Source of the DNA: Mycogone perniciosa
Taxonomy: Eukaryota; Ascomycota; Sordariomycetes; Hypocreales; Hypocreaceae
Assembly: GCA_025331125.1 (NCBI GenBank)
Contig: JAOALB010000101.1
Coordinates: 41,908-105,907, forward strand
DNA: 64,000 nt
Direction: 5' to 3'
Shown here: positions 35,801-47,147 of the stretch, in pieces
Numbering within the stretch: the first letter of the stretch is position 1
Layout of the letters: every line of letters starts with the position of its first letter
Notes under the pieces: generated by a model
What the model saw: the letters and a program-made list of their open reading frames with translations, nothing else
Database searches by the model: none
Told to the model about the DNA's origin: nothing
Made by a program: the position numbers and the translations under genes

Positions 35801-38120
35801 GAGGTAAAAAGTAAAAGGCTTCTATAGTAGTGGGTATAGAATACTTTTTATATTAGATCAGGTCAGCTTTAGGGTAAGCCGAACCATTTACTTATAGCGG
35901 GAGGGAAAAGGTTGGAAAAGGTATTTACCCTAGCCTAGCAGGTTAAATTTAATAGAAATCGCTTACAGGTAAAAGAAACAATAAAGATAAGGTAGAAGAC
36001 TTGCGAAAAGTAATAGGTATTAAAGGCTAGAGGTAGAAATAAGGGAATAAATAGATTGCTTTATATATATACACGCAATGCAAGTTATACTAGAGGGCTA
36101 CCTAGAATTTACTTATATAAATAAAAGAGTTTATTAGACTGTTAAGGTTAAGAGCGGCGTCTATTTAATATAAATAAATATAGTTAAGTTAAAACTAATA
36201 AGCAGACAAGGAACTTAAATTAACAGTTTTTACTATAAATTATTTATTTTTTTATATTTAAATATTAATATTCTCTTTTTATAAAAAGTATATTTTAATT
36301 TAACTTTATTATTACTAACGCTTTATAATTAGCTGATCTAATAGTTATATACTTTAGTTTAAATAGCTTAACCCTTTAAAAAGCTATCTTGTAAGCGCTA
36401 TTACTACCCTGTATAAATAAATAATTCCCCTTTAAGGTTAAATGCAAATATTATATCTAGTTAACTATATACAGTTAAATATTTAACCCTTTTCCCTAAT
36501 AATTTATTTTAGGCAGTCTAGTATAACTAGCAGTGCGCATTAGCCCTGTATTTATTTTTTATTTGCAAAACTGCTATTGCAATAAAGGAATTTAAATTGC
36601 TAAAAATAGTATCCTGCCTCTCATTTAAATAAAAGCACTTTATTAAAGTATATTTCAAGGCGGATATTACGCCGATTAATACCTATATCCTTTTATATAA
36701 CAGTTAATAATAGTTTAAAGCTATTCTTAATATATAACCTAATAATTTAATTTATTTTCTTTTAAATAGTAACTATAATATTTTAGGCTAGATTCTTAAA
36801 GGATAAGCTAAAAATAAGGTTTATATTAGTAGAGAGATTAAAGTATAGGCTTAATACTATTAATGAAATATTTAATAGTTATTACCTAAATATTATAATA
36901 AATCTCGGTATTATTAATTAAATCCCCTTTTATTAAGTATTATAGTAGAATATATATTATAAAAAAGATAAAGGAAGCTCTTTTAAGTTAATAATGCTAT
37001 TAATATTATTAAAATAAAGGAAAATATAAGCTAAAACTATATATAAATAATTATTAATTATAAATTAATAGTTATTAGGCTTATAGAGGGATTAAAAATA
37101 ATTAAATTTAATACTTTTGCTTATTTTAAGTTAAGTGGGAAAAGCTGCTAGTTAAATATATAAAATTAGGTAGTTTGGAATAAGTGTTTTATATAAGGGA
37201 GTGGTCTTTTAGAATAAAGGAGTGTTCTGTTAAAATAAAGGGATATAGTTTTATTAATAAGTTTAATAGTAATTATATACTTAATATAAGTAAGAGGATA
37301 ATGGTTGGTTAGAATAAAGGAATAATCTTTTATATCTATATATATTTTATAGATTTTAATTATATTCTTTTATAATTTTTTAAGTAAATAGTTTAAATAA
37401 GTTAGTACTCTTTAAGGTTTTATTAATAGTAAAATATAATATAATAAAAGTAAAATTATAAATGAAATTAGCTATTAATAATATTTTAAGTAGGCTTTCG
37501 GTCTTTTTAATTTAAAATTAAGAGCGAGTTGTAATAAAGAAGTCGGTAAATCTTATTAAACTCTGGTTAGGAAATCGGCTTTTTTTCTAATTTCCGGCTT
37601 ATAAGGTCCCTATACTATGTATTATAATTAAACCACTCTATAGAACTCTTTCGTCTAGTTATTAGAATAAATAAAAAAATATATATAAAGGAACCTGTAA
37701 TTTAATGTAAAGTGAAATAAAATATGCAGCATTCTGTTTTTATAATAAAATAGCTAAAAGAGAATTTAAAGAAAATAGAGGATAATAAAACAATTAAGTA
37801 TAATTCTAAGGCTTTATTTTTTCTGCTATATAATTAAGCTAACTATATAATTAAGTTTTCTAATAGTTTAATGTATTAAGACGCCTAGTATTTAACTGAT
37901 TGAATAGAAATGCAATACCTGTTTATAAAATGTAAGGCAGGGAAAACAGTATATACTTTAAAATTAAAGTTAAAATTATTATAGGCAGTATTAATATTAT
38001 AACTCTATATAGCAACTATATATTAATTATAATCCACTTTTATCCTATTTTCGCTATAAGCCTTTAAAAATAATTAAATATACTATATAAATAAAATAAT
38101 ATATTAAAATAAAAACCTAT
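35801..38120. other. A+T-rich stretch, no gene assigned
   Basis: Mostly RIP-like DNA. At 37190-37345 the phrase gaataaaggagtg or similar occurs three or four times, irregularly spaced, like subterminal repeats of an inverted-repeat transposon, but no element ends were found. 37500-37640 is less mutated (gttaggaaatcggc...atttccggctt) and has no recognised content. Confidence 0.4.
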
Positions 38121-38129
38121 ACCTATTAT

Positions 38130-39010
38130 TTAAGTATAAAATAAGCTAGCTATTAAATACCCTTTATTAAATAAAATAGCTATTAAAAGTTGGAATTATA
38201 TAATTATTTTAAATATTTACTTTTTATTAATAAAGTAAATACTATAAACTAATAATATAATAGATATACCTATTTATTTGCAATTAATACTAGGATTTGT
38301 AATTTATAAAGCCTATTATATTTATTATTAATGTCTTTTTCAGCCTTTAATTAGGTAAAACTCTGCATTTAAGCGCGCTGTATAAGGATCCCTTTGCCTT
38401 AATCTTTAAATCTATAGCTAAGCTATTTAAAAATCTCCTCGCTAAAGGTTTCCCTATTTCGTTTATAAATATAAGCCTATTAAGACTTAGCGGCTGTATT
38501 ACTTTTGCGATTTTTTAGGAAAAACAAGGTTTTAAACGTATTGATAGTTATTTCTAGGGTACTAGCTATTAAGGGAATATTGTTATTAAGGCTTAACTTA
38601 GTATTTAGTCTAAAGCTAATGCTAGTTTTAGCTAAAATTAGTTTATGGACTTTAACTTTATCCGGGTTAGCGTTTAAACTAACTATCTAAGCTATATATC
38701 CGCCTAAGCTAAAGCTAAAAAAATCTACCTCTTTCTCGCTAATTTATTCTAGAAAAAAAACAATATTAACTGCAGATAACAAAACAGTTATAGCTATTTC
38801 GCTAAAACTAAAACCTACTTTAATATAGTTAATAGTAATAAGTAAGCGGTTAAGAGTAAGACTATTAATAAATTAAAGATTCTATTTATTTATTATATTA
38901 TAAAAGTAGATAAAGAGTATAAAAGTGGTGCTAGGATTAGTTTTTATTCTATTATAAATAAACCTAGTGCTATTAAATATATTAATAAATTGCGTTTTAG
39001 CTATTTATTA
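38130..39010 (-). pseudogene. Alpha/beta-hydrolase gene, full length but RIP-killed
   Basis: On the minus strand one frame covers a typical fungal alpha/beta-hydrolase of about 290 residues. The order of landmarks is: start region like TQFINIFNSTRFIYNRI (about 38985-38930); the oxyanion-loop region, now YFYNIIN where HFRGTMD-like sequence is usual; INSLTLNRLLITINYIKVG (usual form: NRPVITFDNAGVG); the nucleophile elbow SFSLGGYIA (formerly GFSLGG, catalytic Ser in the middle) at 38699-38716; NPDKVKVHKLILAKTS after it; and LYKLQILVLIANK, the strand before the acid residue, near 38265. The enzyme class is hydrolase; the substrate cannot be told. The stops are TAA/TAG. Gly-to-Ser, Gly-to-Lys and Asp-to-Asn type changes fit G-to-A mutation. 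The plus-strand 61-codon stretch at 38505-38690 is its shadow. Confidence 0.8.
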
Positions 39011-39639
39011 AGTGGATATTTTAAAGATATTATTAATATAATTAAAAGAATAATAGGTTTTAAGGCTTAGAATAATTATAGATTTTTAGGTTTATTTTAG
39101 TAATTTATTAAAACTTATTATAAGAATTTTATATTTAGGTTCTAGTTAATAATTTGAAATCTTAAAGTAAATATAACTTTTACTTTTATTATATAGATAA
39201 TTTTAATAAGTTTATATATAATAATTAATATTTAATAGGAAGTAAAGAGAAAATTAGTTAAAAATTATAATTAGTAATTAAATTTTATATAATTAAAATA
39301 AAATAGTTATTAATATTAAGATTAGTAATTAAAATGTTTATAATTATTAAATTTATAGCTTTTCTACTATTAAAACTATTTTATTAGCTAGATTTAAATA
39401 GCAGGATCTTTAAGCGCTATATTAAATCGCTATTTTTATATAAACCTTTTAATTTAAAACTTTTTAGAAAGCTAGGATAAAGAGTGGATTAAGAAATAGC
39501 ACTACTATAAATATTGCAATATAGCCTTTATATAGAAATAAGTAATAAAAGAAATAATATAATCTAGCCCTATTAAATCTATTAAATTACTTTAAAACAA
39601 CTAAATTATTTAAATTTATAGGCTTAATTTATTTTTTAT

Positions 39640-40945
39640 AGTTAAATAGCTGCATTACTTTAAAGGACTACTTTAATTTTAGTACTTTATAGAGACTCTA
39701 GTATTTTACCTGCACTTACAGCTCTCGCCTAAGTAAAACTAAAATATTCCGCCTAGCTAGCAGGTTTAAACTATACTTACCCATTAGCTAAAAGGATTAA
39801 TAGACTAGCTGCCTAGCTCTTTATAACTTGCCTATAAAAAACTGCTAGACTAGTCAGCTAAGCTGTTTAGCCTACTCTCTTTATTAAAAAGCCCTGTTTT
39901 ATTAAAGCTAAATTAAACTTTAAAGTACTAAGAAAGGAAATAGCTATATAGAAACACTTTAAGCTAATAGGCTTACTATTAGCTTTAGTAATTGCAGCCT
40001 ACTTTAATAGCTCCTAGTATAATAGAAAGATAGGGTAGGGAGCGGCAGTATACTATAAAGCTAGGATCTATAAAAGCTTTCGGCCGCTTATTAACGTAGA
40101 AGTATATAATATAAAGGCTATAGGAGCCGCCTAAGCGATTAAAACAGTAGCAGAACTTGCAAGAAATAACCCTAGGGTTAATAAAATATATACCTTCCTT
40201 AATAATATATTAATAGTTAAAGGCCTATTAAAGGAAGCTTTAGCTTTATTATAAAAGGAGTTTATAAAATTCTAATATATAGTAGAAAAACTATACCTTT
40301 ATAAAATACTTATCTTTTAAATCCCTAGATATAAAGATATATAAGGTAATAAAATAGCAGATAAGCTAGCTAAAGAAAAAGTAACCCTTAACCTTCCTTT
40401 TAAAGGTTAAAGTACTTTAGTATATATGAAACGCTAGGCTAAGGCAGAAAAAACCTCCTTATAAAAATGATATTAGGAAGTAAATGTCCTAGAAAGCTAT
40501 AGATACTAGAATTTAAAGGCGCCTATTAACCCCTTAAAATTTAAGCTACTTTAACCTATCCTTTACAGGCTTTTTGCAAAAAGATTAAGCTATAGGGACT
40601 TTTAAAGCTACTATAACTACTTCGGCTATAATATACAATCGCTCTGCAAATACAGCTAGCTAAAAGAATTTAGTTACTTTACTAGCTGCCGTATAATAAA
40701 AAGTTTTCTACTTAAAATCCTTAACGGTAAAAGCCCTATATTTTATTTATTAGGATTAAAGGAAAGTAAAGATTTCTAGAAATTAATAGAGGAGATAAGC
40801 CTATATAATCCTCCCCTTTAAAATCTAGACTAAAACTATATAAACACTTTCCTTTATTTAGCAAAATATAGTAAATATAGACCCCTTAATTCCTAGCTTT
40901 TATTAACCTATTACCTAAATAAAGTTTATATATTTAAATATATCT
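39640..40945 (+). mobile_element. Tad-like LINE, 3' part (RNase H and C-terminus), RIP-mutated
   Basis: Plus-strand frame 1 runs from about 39640 to the stop at 40831-40833. The RNase H signature is clear: AAYFNSS (former YTDGS-type first Asp), NVEVYNIKAIGAA (Glu), FLNN (former FLDN, third Asp) and GNKIADKLAKE (last Asp). The C-terminal end, LLGLKESKDF...KLIEEISLYNPP, matches the fragment at 6615-6903, and so does the 3' untranslated region. Endonuclease and reverse transcriptase should lie upstream, but I could not recognise them at 39.0-39.6 kb. The α/β-hydrolase pseudogene on the other strand ends near there, so the LINE may be truncated. About 20 TAA/TAG codons make it dead. Confidence 0.85.
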
Positions 40946-41092
40946 ATACTTATACTTTATATAAAGTACTTTATATAAATATACTTAAACCTTTACCCTT
41001 ATCTCTCTTTTTACTATACTTTTCCTAGTATTTATAGTATTAATAATAGAATATAATAAAGTATTGTAAAAGCTGCTGCTATAAACTTTAAA

Positions 41093-41299
41093 ATGCAATT
41101 CCCTTTCCTATATACTTATAAAGCTTTAGCCTTTATATCTTTAATGCCTTTATATTTACAATCAGCCAGTTTAAATAATTTAAATAATCTATCCCTGCTT
41201 ATAGGTTTTTTTATAGTACTGTTTAGCCTTATAATTAATTATAGATTATATAATTATTATAAATACTGCTTAAAGACCTTAAAACGCAAAAAGAATTAA
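41093..41299 (+). other. 68-codon open stretch with hydrophobic segments, doubtful
   Basis: ATG-started and fully open, with a hydrophobic stretch SLLIGFFIVLFSLIINY and a lysine-rich end. It could encode a one-helix membrane peptide. It is also what chance gives in A+T-rich DNA, where TTA/ATA/TTT codons dominate. There is no homologue that I know and no supporting context. Confidence 0.2.
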
Positions 41300-41699
41300 A
41301 AATACTAACCCTCCCCTTTTCTTTTAAAAGATAATCTAATAGGGCGCATTTAGTAACTCTTAAAGCAATTAGGTCAGCAGCTTTAACTATGTTTAAGGCT
41401 TTAATATATATCTTCTGCCTAGTCCGCCAATATCGCTTAACTTAAGCTTTAGTATATATCTATATTACCTTTACTAGTATTCTTTAGGCTATTATATATT
41501 ATTAATAAATAGTAACCTTAATAGTAGTAATAGTATATTTAAAGTCGAGATAATAAATAATTAAACTGCAGGCTATAAAGATAGCGAGAAAGATAATAAC
41601 CTAATACCCGCTTAATTTTAAAGGAAAGCCTAAAACTGCGCTATATATATTAACCGCCTTTACTTCTCTTTCTTTATCTCTCTTTATCCTTTTTTTTAT

Positions 41700-42310
41700 C
41701 TTATATTATATATTCTATCTGCTAATATATAGTTTAATACCTTTATATAATAAGTATTCTGCGAGTGTAAAGAAAAGTATATTAAAATCTTTAAATTTAA
41801 GTTTACTATCTTTAAAGCTACCTAAAAGGAAGCCGCTAAATAAACGCCTTAAATGTAACCTTTAAAAGATTTTTACTAAAAATAAAATCTTCTGCGCTAT
41901 ATTTATTATAAATAGTATTCGCTATAGTTTTAACTCCTTTAAATCTATTACTACTAGCACTATATTATATACCTTTACTAATTTCTATTTTAACCTACTA
42001 TAGGGTTATTAAAATAAAGTTCCTATATACTTTAATATTACTGTTAATAATAGCTACTGTTTATTTACTGTTAATGCAGCCTGGAATTTTATTATTTCCT
42101 ATAAGCTATATAAGCGCAGACTACTAGATATTAGTAAAGTTAATAAGTTTATAAAGCACTGCGCCAAGTGCAATAGCTAAAGCCTTATTTTTTTAAAAAG
42201 CAATATTCTTTTTACTATACAGTAAAGTATTATTAGTAGGTTTAACAGCCTTTTATAAATAAATAACCCCTATAGCTTAAAATAAACCAAGTTAAAAAAG
42301 GGGAAAAGTT
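41700..42310 (+). pseudogene. RIP-mutated frame with a Cys pair, unknown function
   Basis: A plus-strand frame from about 41750 to 42310 has only TAA/TAG breaks. It is basic at the start (LPKRKPLNKRLKC) and later has CLFTVNAAWNFIISYKLYKR and HCAKCN, a CxxC pair as in small zinc sites. The family is unknown. 42311-44580 is A+T-rich with no frame I could follow, apart from the repeats noted at 43225-43325. Confidence 0.4.
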
Positions 42311-43224
42311 TAGTATATAAAGCTATATATATTGAATATACAAATTATATTATATTATATTATATAAAAAAAAAACTATTATATAGTTAACTAAACCTAT
42401 ACTTATTACCTTATAGTATAAACAGTAGGCAATATAGAGACTATAAGGGAATTATATTAATAAAGAGGATCCGCTAATAGACCTCCTTTTTATTATATAA
42501 AGGTATTAAATAGCTGAGATTTTTAAGATAAAGGCCCCTAGAAATAGGATATAATATATATAGGTAATAGAGGGCATTATGCCCTAGACTAATTATCTTT
42601 ATATAGCTATAGTTAACTATTAGCCTAGCGCGTCCTTTACTTTATTAAAGGATTAGCTGTAATATAATGGACGTTAAATATATTAACAATAATAGCAGGC
42701 AATACTTTAGTCGCTAAAGATAAAGCGCTAAATATATATAGAATTGCCTTTAAGCTAGCTTGCATATAAAATATTATTAAACTATAATATAAAGAGATAT
42801 AAAGCTTATAAGATAAAATAAATATAAGCTTTTAGGAGAGATAGTAAATTTGAGAAATATATATATATTAACTTAATATTATATTATATAGTATTTATAA
42901 CTTTAGCTGCTTATAGCTTTAATTTTAATTAGGCAATAAGGTTATTTAGAGCTGGCCTGTATTTTAATCCCCTTTATATAGTCCTGTTAATTTAAGACTA
43001 GCTTAACTGGCTACTAAGCTGCTAAAGAATAGCTAGAGGTATTAGACTTTATAGCCGTTTACTATATTTCGCTGGATAAAGGAAAAGATTTAAGGCCTAT
43101 AGCTTTAAAATTCAGGCACTAGGATAAAAACCCCTCCTTTTAAAGGGGAAAAAAATCTAGTAAGTAGTTTAAGGCAGGCTAAGGCTTACGAGATAATATA
43201 TTAGCTATACCTCTATAAAGTAAA

Positions 43225-43325
43225 GCGTCAGGACCTCTTGCAAGGCAATATATCTTTTAAGAGACAATATATCAGCTATTGCCTTTTAAGATGCAATATA
43301 TTAGCAGTAAAGCTATATAGACTTT
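43225..43325. repeat. Short imperfect tandem repeats
   Basis: The phrase (g)caatatat.(t/c)agc with cttttaaga before it recurs three times at about 30-35 bp spacing (gcaatatatcttttaagaga, caatatatcagctattgcct, gcaatatattagcagtaaag). No coding or element context was seen. Confidence 0.5.
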
Positions 43326-44583
43326 GTAGCTAGCTTTTAAGGAAGGTAAAGCTTTTTAAATTCCTTTTTTTTCTTTTACTGTTAAGGCCTAGTAAATTTT
43401 AGTAGATAGATAGGCTAATAGTCCTGCAAAATGCCCTGCCTTACTAATAAACTATAACAGGTAATAGTGTAAAAGAATTGTTACAGTAATCTTTATTTAT
43501 AATATAGGGAGTATTTAGAATTAAAGAATAAATTAAACGAAAACTTAATTTAAATATTTGGAAATATTAATGTTAAAGTATTTAAAATAAATCGTAAGCC
43601 TTAAAGACTTAAACTATACATTTATCTTATATCTTAATACTATTAAGCCTTAAAATGTAAATACTACTAAACCTTAATAAAGCTGCCTGTTTTCCTTATA
43701 ATTTAAATTAAAATAGGTTTAGTAATAATAAAATAACTGTTTAAAAAGTAAAAATATCCTACTTTATAGAAATAGTCTTAAGATTATATACTTTAAAAAA
43801 TATAGTTTAAAAGTTATAGGTTCCCTTTAATAACTTTTTTAACCTCTCTTTTCCTGCTTTAACTAATATTGCTATATAAGTATATAAATAACTAAAATCC
43901 CTAACCTTAATTAAAGGTATAGGTATTCTTTAAGCTATATAATACTTTTATATATAGCCCTTTTTTATTTTTCTGGATATAAAAGTTATAAGAACACTAT
44001 TAGTAGCTATTATAATTAGCAATATTGGCATTATTAAAGTTTCTTTACTGCTAATTATAAGCTTAGCTGTTTAGACTATTTAATAGGCTGCTAATAAATT
44101 TTATATAACTGCTATTATAGTAATAGTTAATTTAAATATATAATAGTTTTCTATTAGTTAAGGTCGGTATATTAAAGGGCAAAAGGGCAATAAGTATTAT
44201 AAGCTAAACTATTTTAACAATTAAAATAAAATAGATAAAATAAATAATTTAAAGGTATATATATAGTTATAGGATTTAGATAATTTAAATAAAATTCTTA
44301 AAGTAAAGTTGCGAGATATTACAGTAATCTTATATAGTTATCCTTATAAATTACTAAATTAAAGATATTAAAGGAAATGTTAACCTAATTAAATAAAGGC
44401 TTTAAGACTAGGGTAGGCATCTATTTAATTTCCATTTTCACTATATAAACGCTTTTACTTAATAGGAAAAAATATATATTTATAAATAAAGGCTAGACTA
44501 AAATAATTATTTTAATTATTTAATAGAGGTATATATACTTCCTATTTAGGCGAAAGCGTCTATAAAGCGAAATTAGAAATTAA

Positions 44584-46286
44584 ATGGATACTTACCCTAT
44601 TTAAGACCTATCTCTAAAGATTTAACTGCCCCTATATACCACTAAGTCTATAACCCTATACCTAATAGACCCCTACTATAAAGAGTAAGCTAATATACTC
44701 CAACTAGTTTGCCTATTTCTTTAGCTTTAATCATACTAGTTATTTAAACTCTTTAATAAAGTTTTATTAAATATTTATACTATAATAATTATTAGCGGAT
44801 AAGTAATATTTAAAAATAAACTTATATTTCTATAGCTTTACTTCAATAAATAATTGATTAGTATAAAATATAATTAAATAGATTTATATTTAAATTCTAT
44901 AATTACTAGCCTAATAGTATTTATTAAAAGCTATAGTAATAGTAATATAAGTAATACCTTAGCAATTAAATTTTATTTTCTTATAAGTAATAGTAAGATT
45001 TTAAAAACTAAAAGCTTTATAGAAACTGCTTTAAATAAAATTAAATATAGTACTTTATACTTTATACTAAAGCTGAGAACTTTAAAATATTACTTTAAAA
45101 GGAGTATTTTATATTTAGTATAATACTTTATTTATTTTAGTATATTTATAAATAGGGATTGCCTATAAGCTAATAGTATACTAAATAATATACTAGGACC
45201 TTTTAAATAAAGCTTAAAAAAAAAACCTAATCCTAACTTACTGCTAGATTCTTTAAATATATTATAGGAACCTCTATTATTATCTATATTTTATTACCTA
45301 TATAAAGTAAATATATTATATTACTGCAGCTTTTCTATAATATAAATCTATTATATTATTTCTTTTTCTGTCTATCCCTACTACCTTTAATATAATATTT
45401 CTATACTTATATACTATAGTTAATTAAAGTCTTTTATAAATTAAATCTGCGCTTTTAGTTGCAAAGACACTTAGGCTAAATATATAGGCTTATACTTTAA
45501 TATAAACTACCTTTATAACTTACCTGCAAGTTCGCATTCTAAGTATTCTAAGAATTTTTATCTTATAACAGAATACTGTTTATTTTAATATCTAGGCAAT
45601 CGATTATATTAGTAAACTATAGGTTTTAAGCGCTTAGCTAAATAATAAAATATAACTAGATAATGTAATTCGTAAAATGCATTCTTTTAGTTATAAAATT
45701 AGAAAAGTAGCTATAAGGTTTTAAAATATATAATTATACCTTTACTTTATATTGGAATTTATAGTGTATTTACTTATATAAGTATAAAACGCTAGAAACT
45801 AGGAAGCTTAAAAGGGTATATTAAAAGTAAAAGGCTTAGCTTTAATCGTTTAGTTTATATTAGTTATTACTAGGCTTCTTTTAAAGGAGCAGGATTTAGT
45901 ATATATTATATTATATAATCAGGGGATATTAAGCAGTATATTAAAAAGTATTAATTATATTTTATAAAATAATAAAAGTGTTAATAACTTCTCTAAACCT
46001 TTTAAAGTATATAAGGCAGTATAGTAAACCTTTTTAAAATTATATTAAAAAGTGCCTAAGGGCTATATAAGTATTATTCTTAAAAAACAGATAATTTAAA
46101 GTAGGCGCTGCTGTAATGCAGGCGAATTTATATTGGCGCAACTATAAGGTCGCCTGCAATATAGATTTTTACCTAATTACAATATACATTACAATATAAC
46201 CGCGCGCTCTTTAATCGGCCTTATACCAGCTATTCTACTATAAAAAGGGATTTAGGTTATAAAAACTACCTGACCCTAGACTAACC
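44584..46286 (+). pseudogene. Long RIP-mutated gene, 3' end cut off by a gypsy junction
   Basis: From ATG 44584 one plus-strand frame runs for about 570 codons to the point where gypsy A copy 2 begins (46287). It is broken only by TAA/TAG and an occasional TGA. It starts MDTYPIQDLSLK. Further on it has NPNLLLDSLNIL, CKDTQAKYIGLYFNINYLY, HSKYSKNFYLITEYCLF and, at the very end, CRRIYIGATIRSPAIQIF and NRALFNRPYTSYST. The last 150 bp are less mutated. I do not recognise the family with any confidence. Because the frame is intact right up to the junction, the gene was probably longer and lost its end when the broken LTR was joined. Confidence 0.55.
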
Positions 46287-47147
46287 CAGGTAGTTTAAGT
46301 AAATAATTATATTAACAACTATTTAAGTAACTATACTAAATAATTATAATTTATCTAGTTTTATATATTAAAGAGATATATAGTAGATATTGTTAAAAAA
46401 GGAGGGCTAAAAAGTAAGGATTTCAGTGTATTTGGGTAACCTTCCTATTCTGGCTAGACCCGGAATTAGGCCCGACGCTAGGACCGAGTTCTGGAGGAAC
46501 TTCAGTATAAGTCAGGAAATTTCTGTTATCCTTAACAATAACAATTGAGCTAGGACCAGCTATCCCGCCTCCCCTAGACTCAATACAATGGCCACAATAG
46601 CTATTGTGAAAAATCTGACTAAAATGGTTTCCTGTTTGTATGGCCGTGAGTCGATTTGGCCGATTTCCCATATAAATGAATTTTGCGGAAAATAGGAATA
46701 GGGCTACGAACCCAATTCTGCCACTATATTCCTATTATCTAGTCAGAGGACTATTATAGAAGACAAAGCTATTGTTTATACAATCACTTCTACACTAGCC
46801 GCATATACACTAGATATTCTATAGCTTCTAGCTATTAGATCAGTTACAATTTAATTGTTTATTTATTGTTAACCCAACTAGACTCTCAGTCGTTTCCTTA
46901 TTGCTGCGTTGTGTGCAGCTTCCTAGAAACTGCATATAAATAAGGTTTAGTATAACCTTGTTACTTTAACAGATATACTTAGATTATTTAGATTATAGTA
47001 ATCCTGTTAATTTAAAATTATAGTTTTATATAGTAATCCCTTTTATAGGATTACGCTTATAGTTATATTCTATTAGTAATTAATTAAAGGTTTTAATATT
47101 TTGTTATCATCCTGTAATTAGGTCTTTAATATAGTTAGGTTATAATA
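46287..47147 (-). repeat. Truncated left LTR of gypsy A copy 2, split by a solo LTR
   Basis: LTR sequence is present at 46287-46390 and 46972-47147. The joined parts align with the other family-A LTRs without loss except for the missing outer end and one duplicated GATAT. Confidence 0.9.
46391..46971 (-). mobile_element. Solo LTR of a fourth family, 581 bp, with GATAT duplication
   Basis: Ends are TGTTAAA...TTTAACA, and it is flanked by GATAT at 46386-46390 and 46972-46976. Removing the LTR and one GATAT restores the family-A LTR sequence of the host. It is of near-normal base composition inside strongly mutated DNA. Its twin in the other orientation is at 61124-61703. TGTTA...TAACA ends are common in Ty1/copia LTRs, but there is no internal sequence to decide the family. 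An 82-codon open frame on the minus strand (46423-46671) lies wholly inside the LTR. Confidence 0.92.

Noticed and set aside
38505..38690. 61-codon plus-strand open frame (MRFFRKNKVLN...)
   Set aside because: It is the antisense shadow of the alpha/beta-hydrolase pseudogene on the minus strand.
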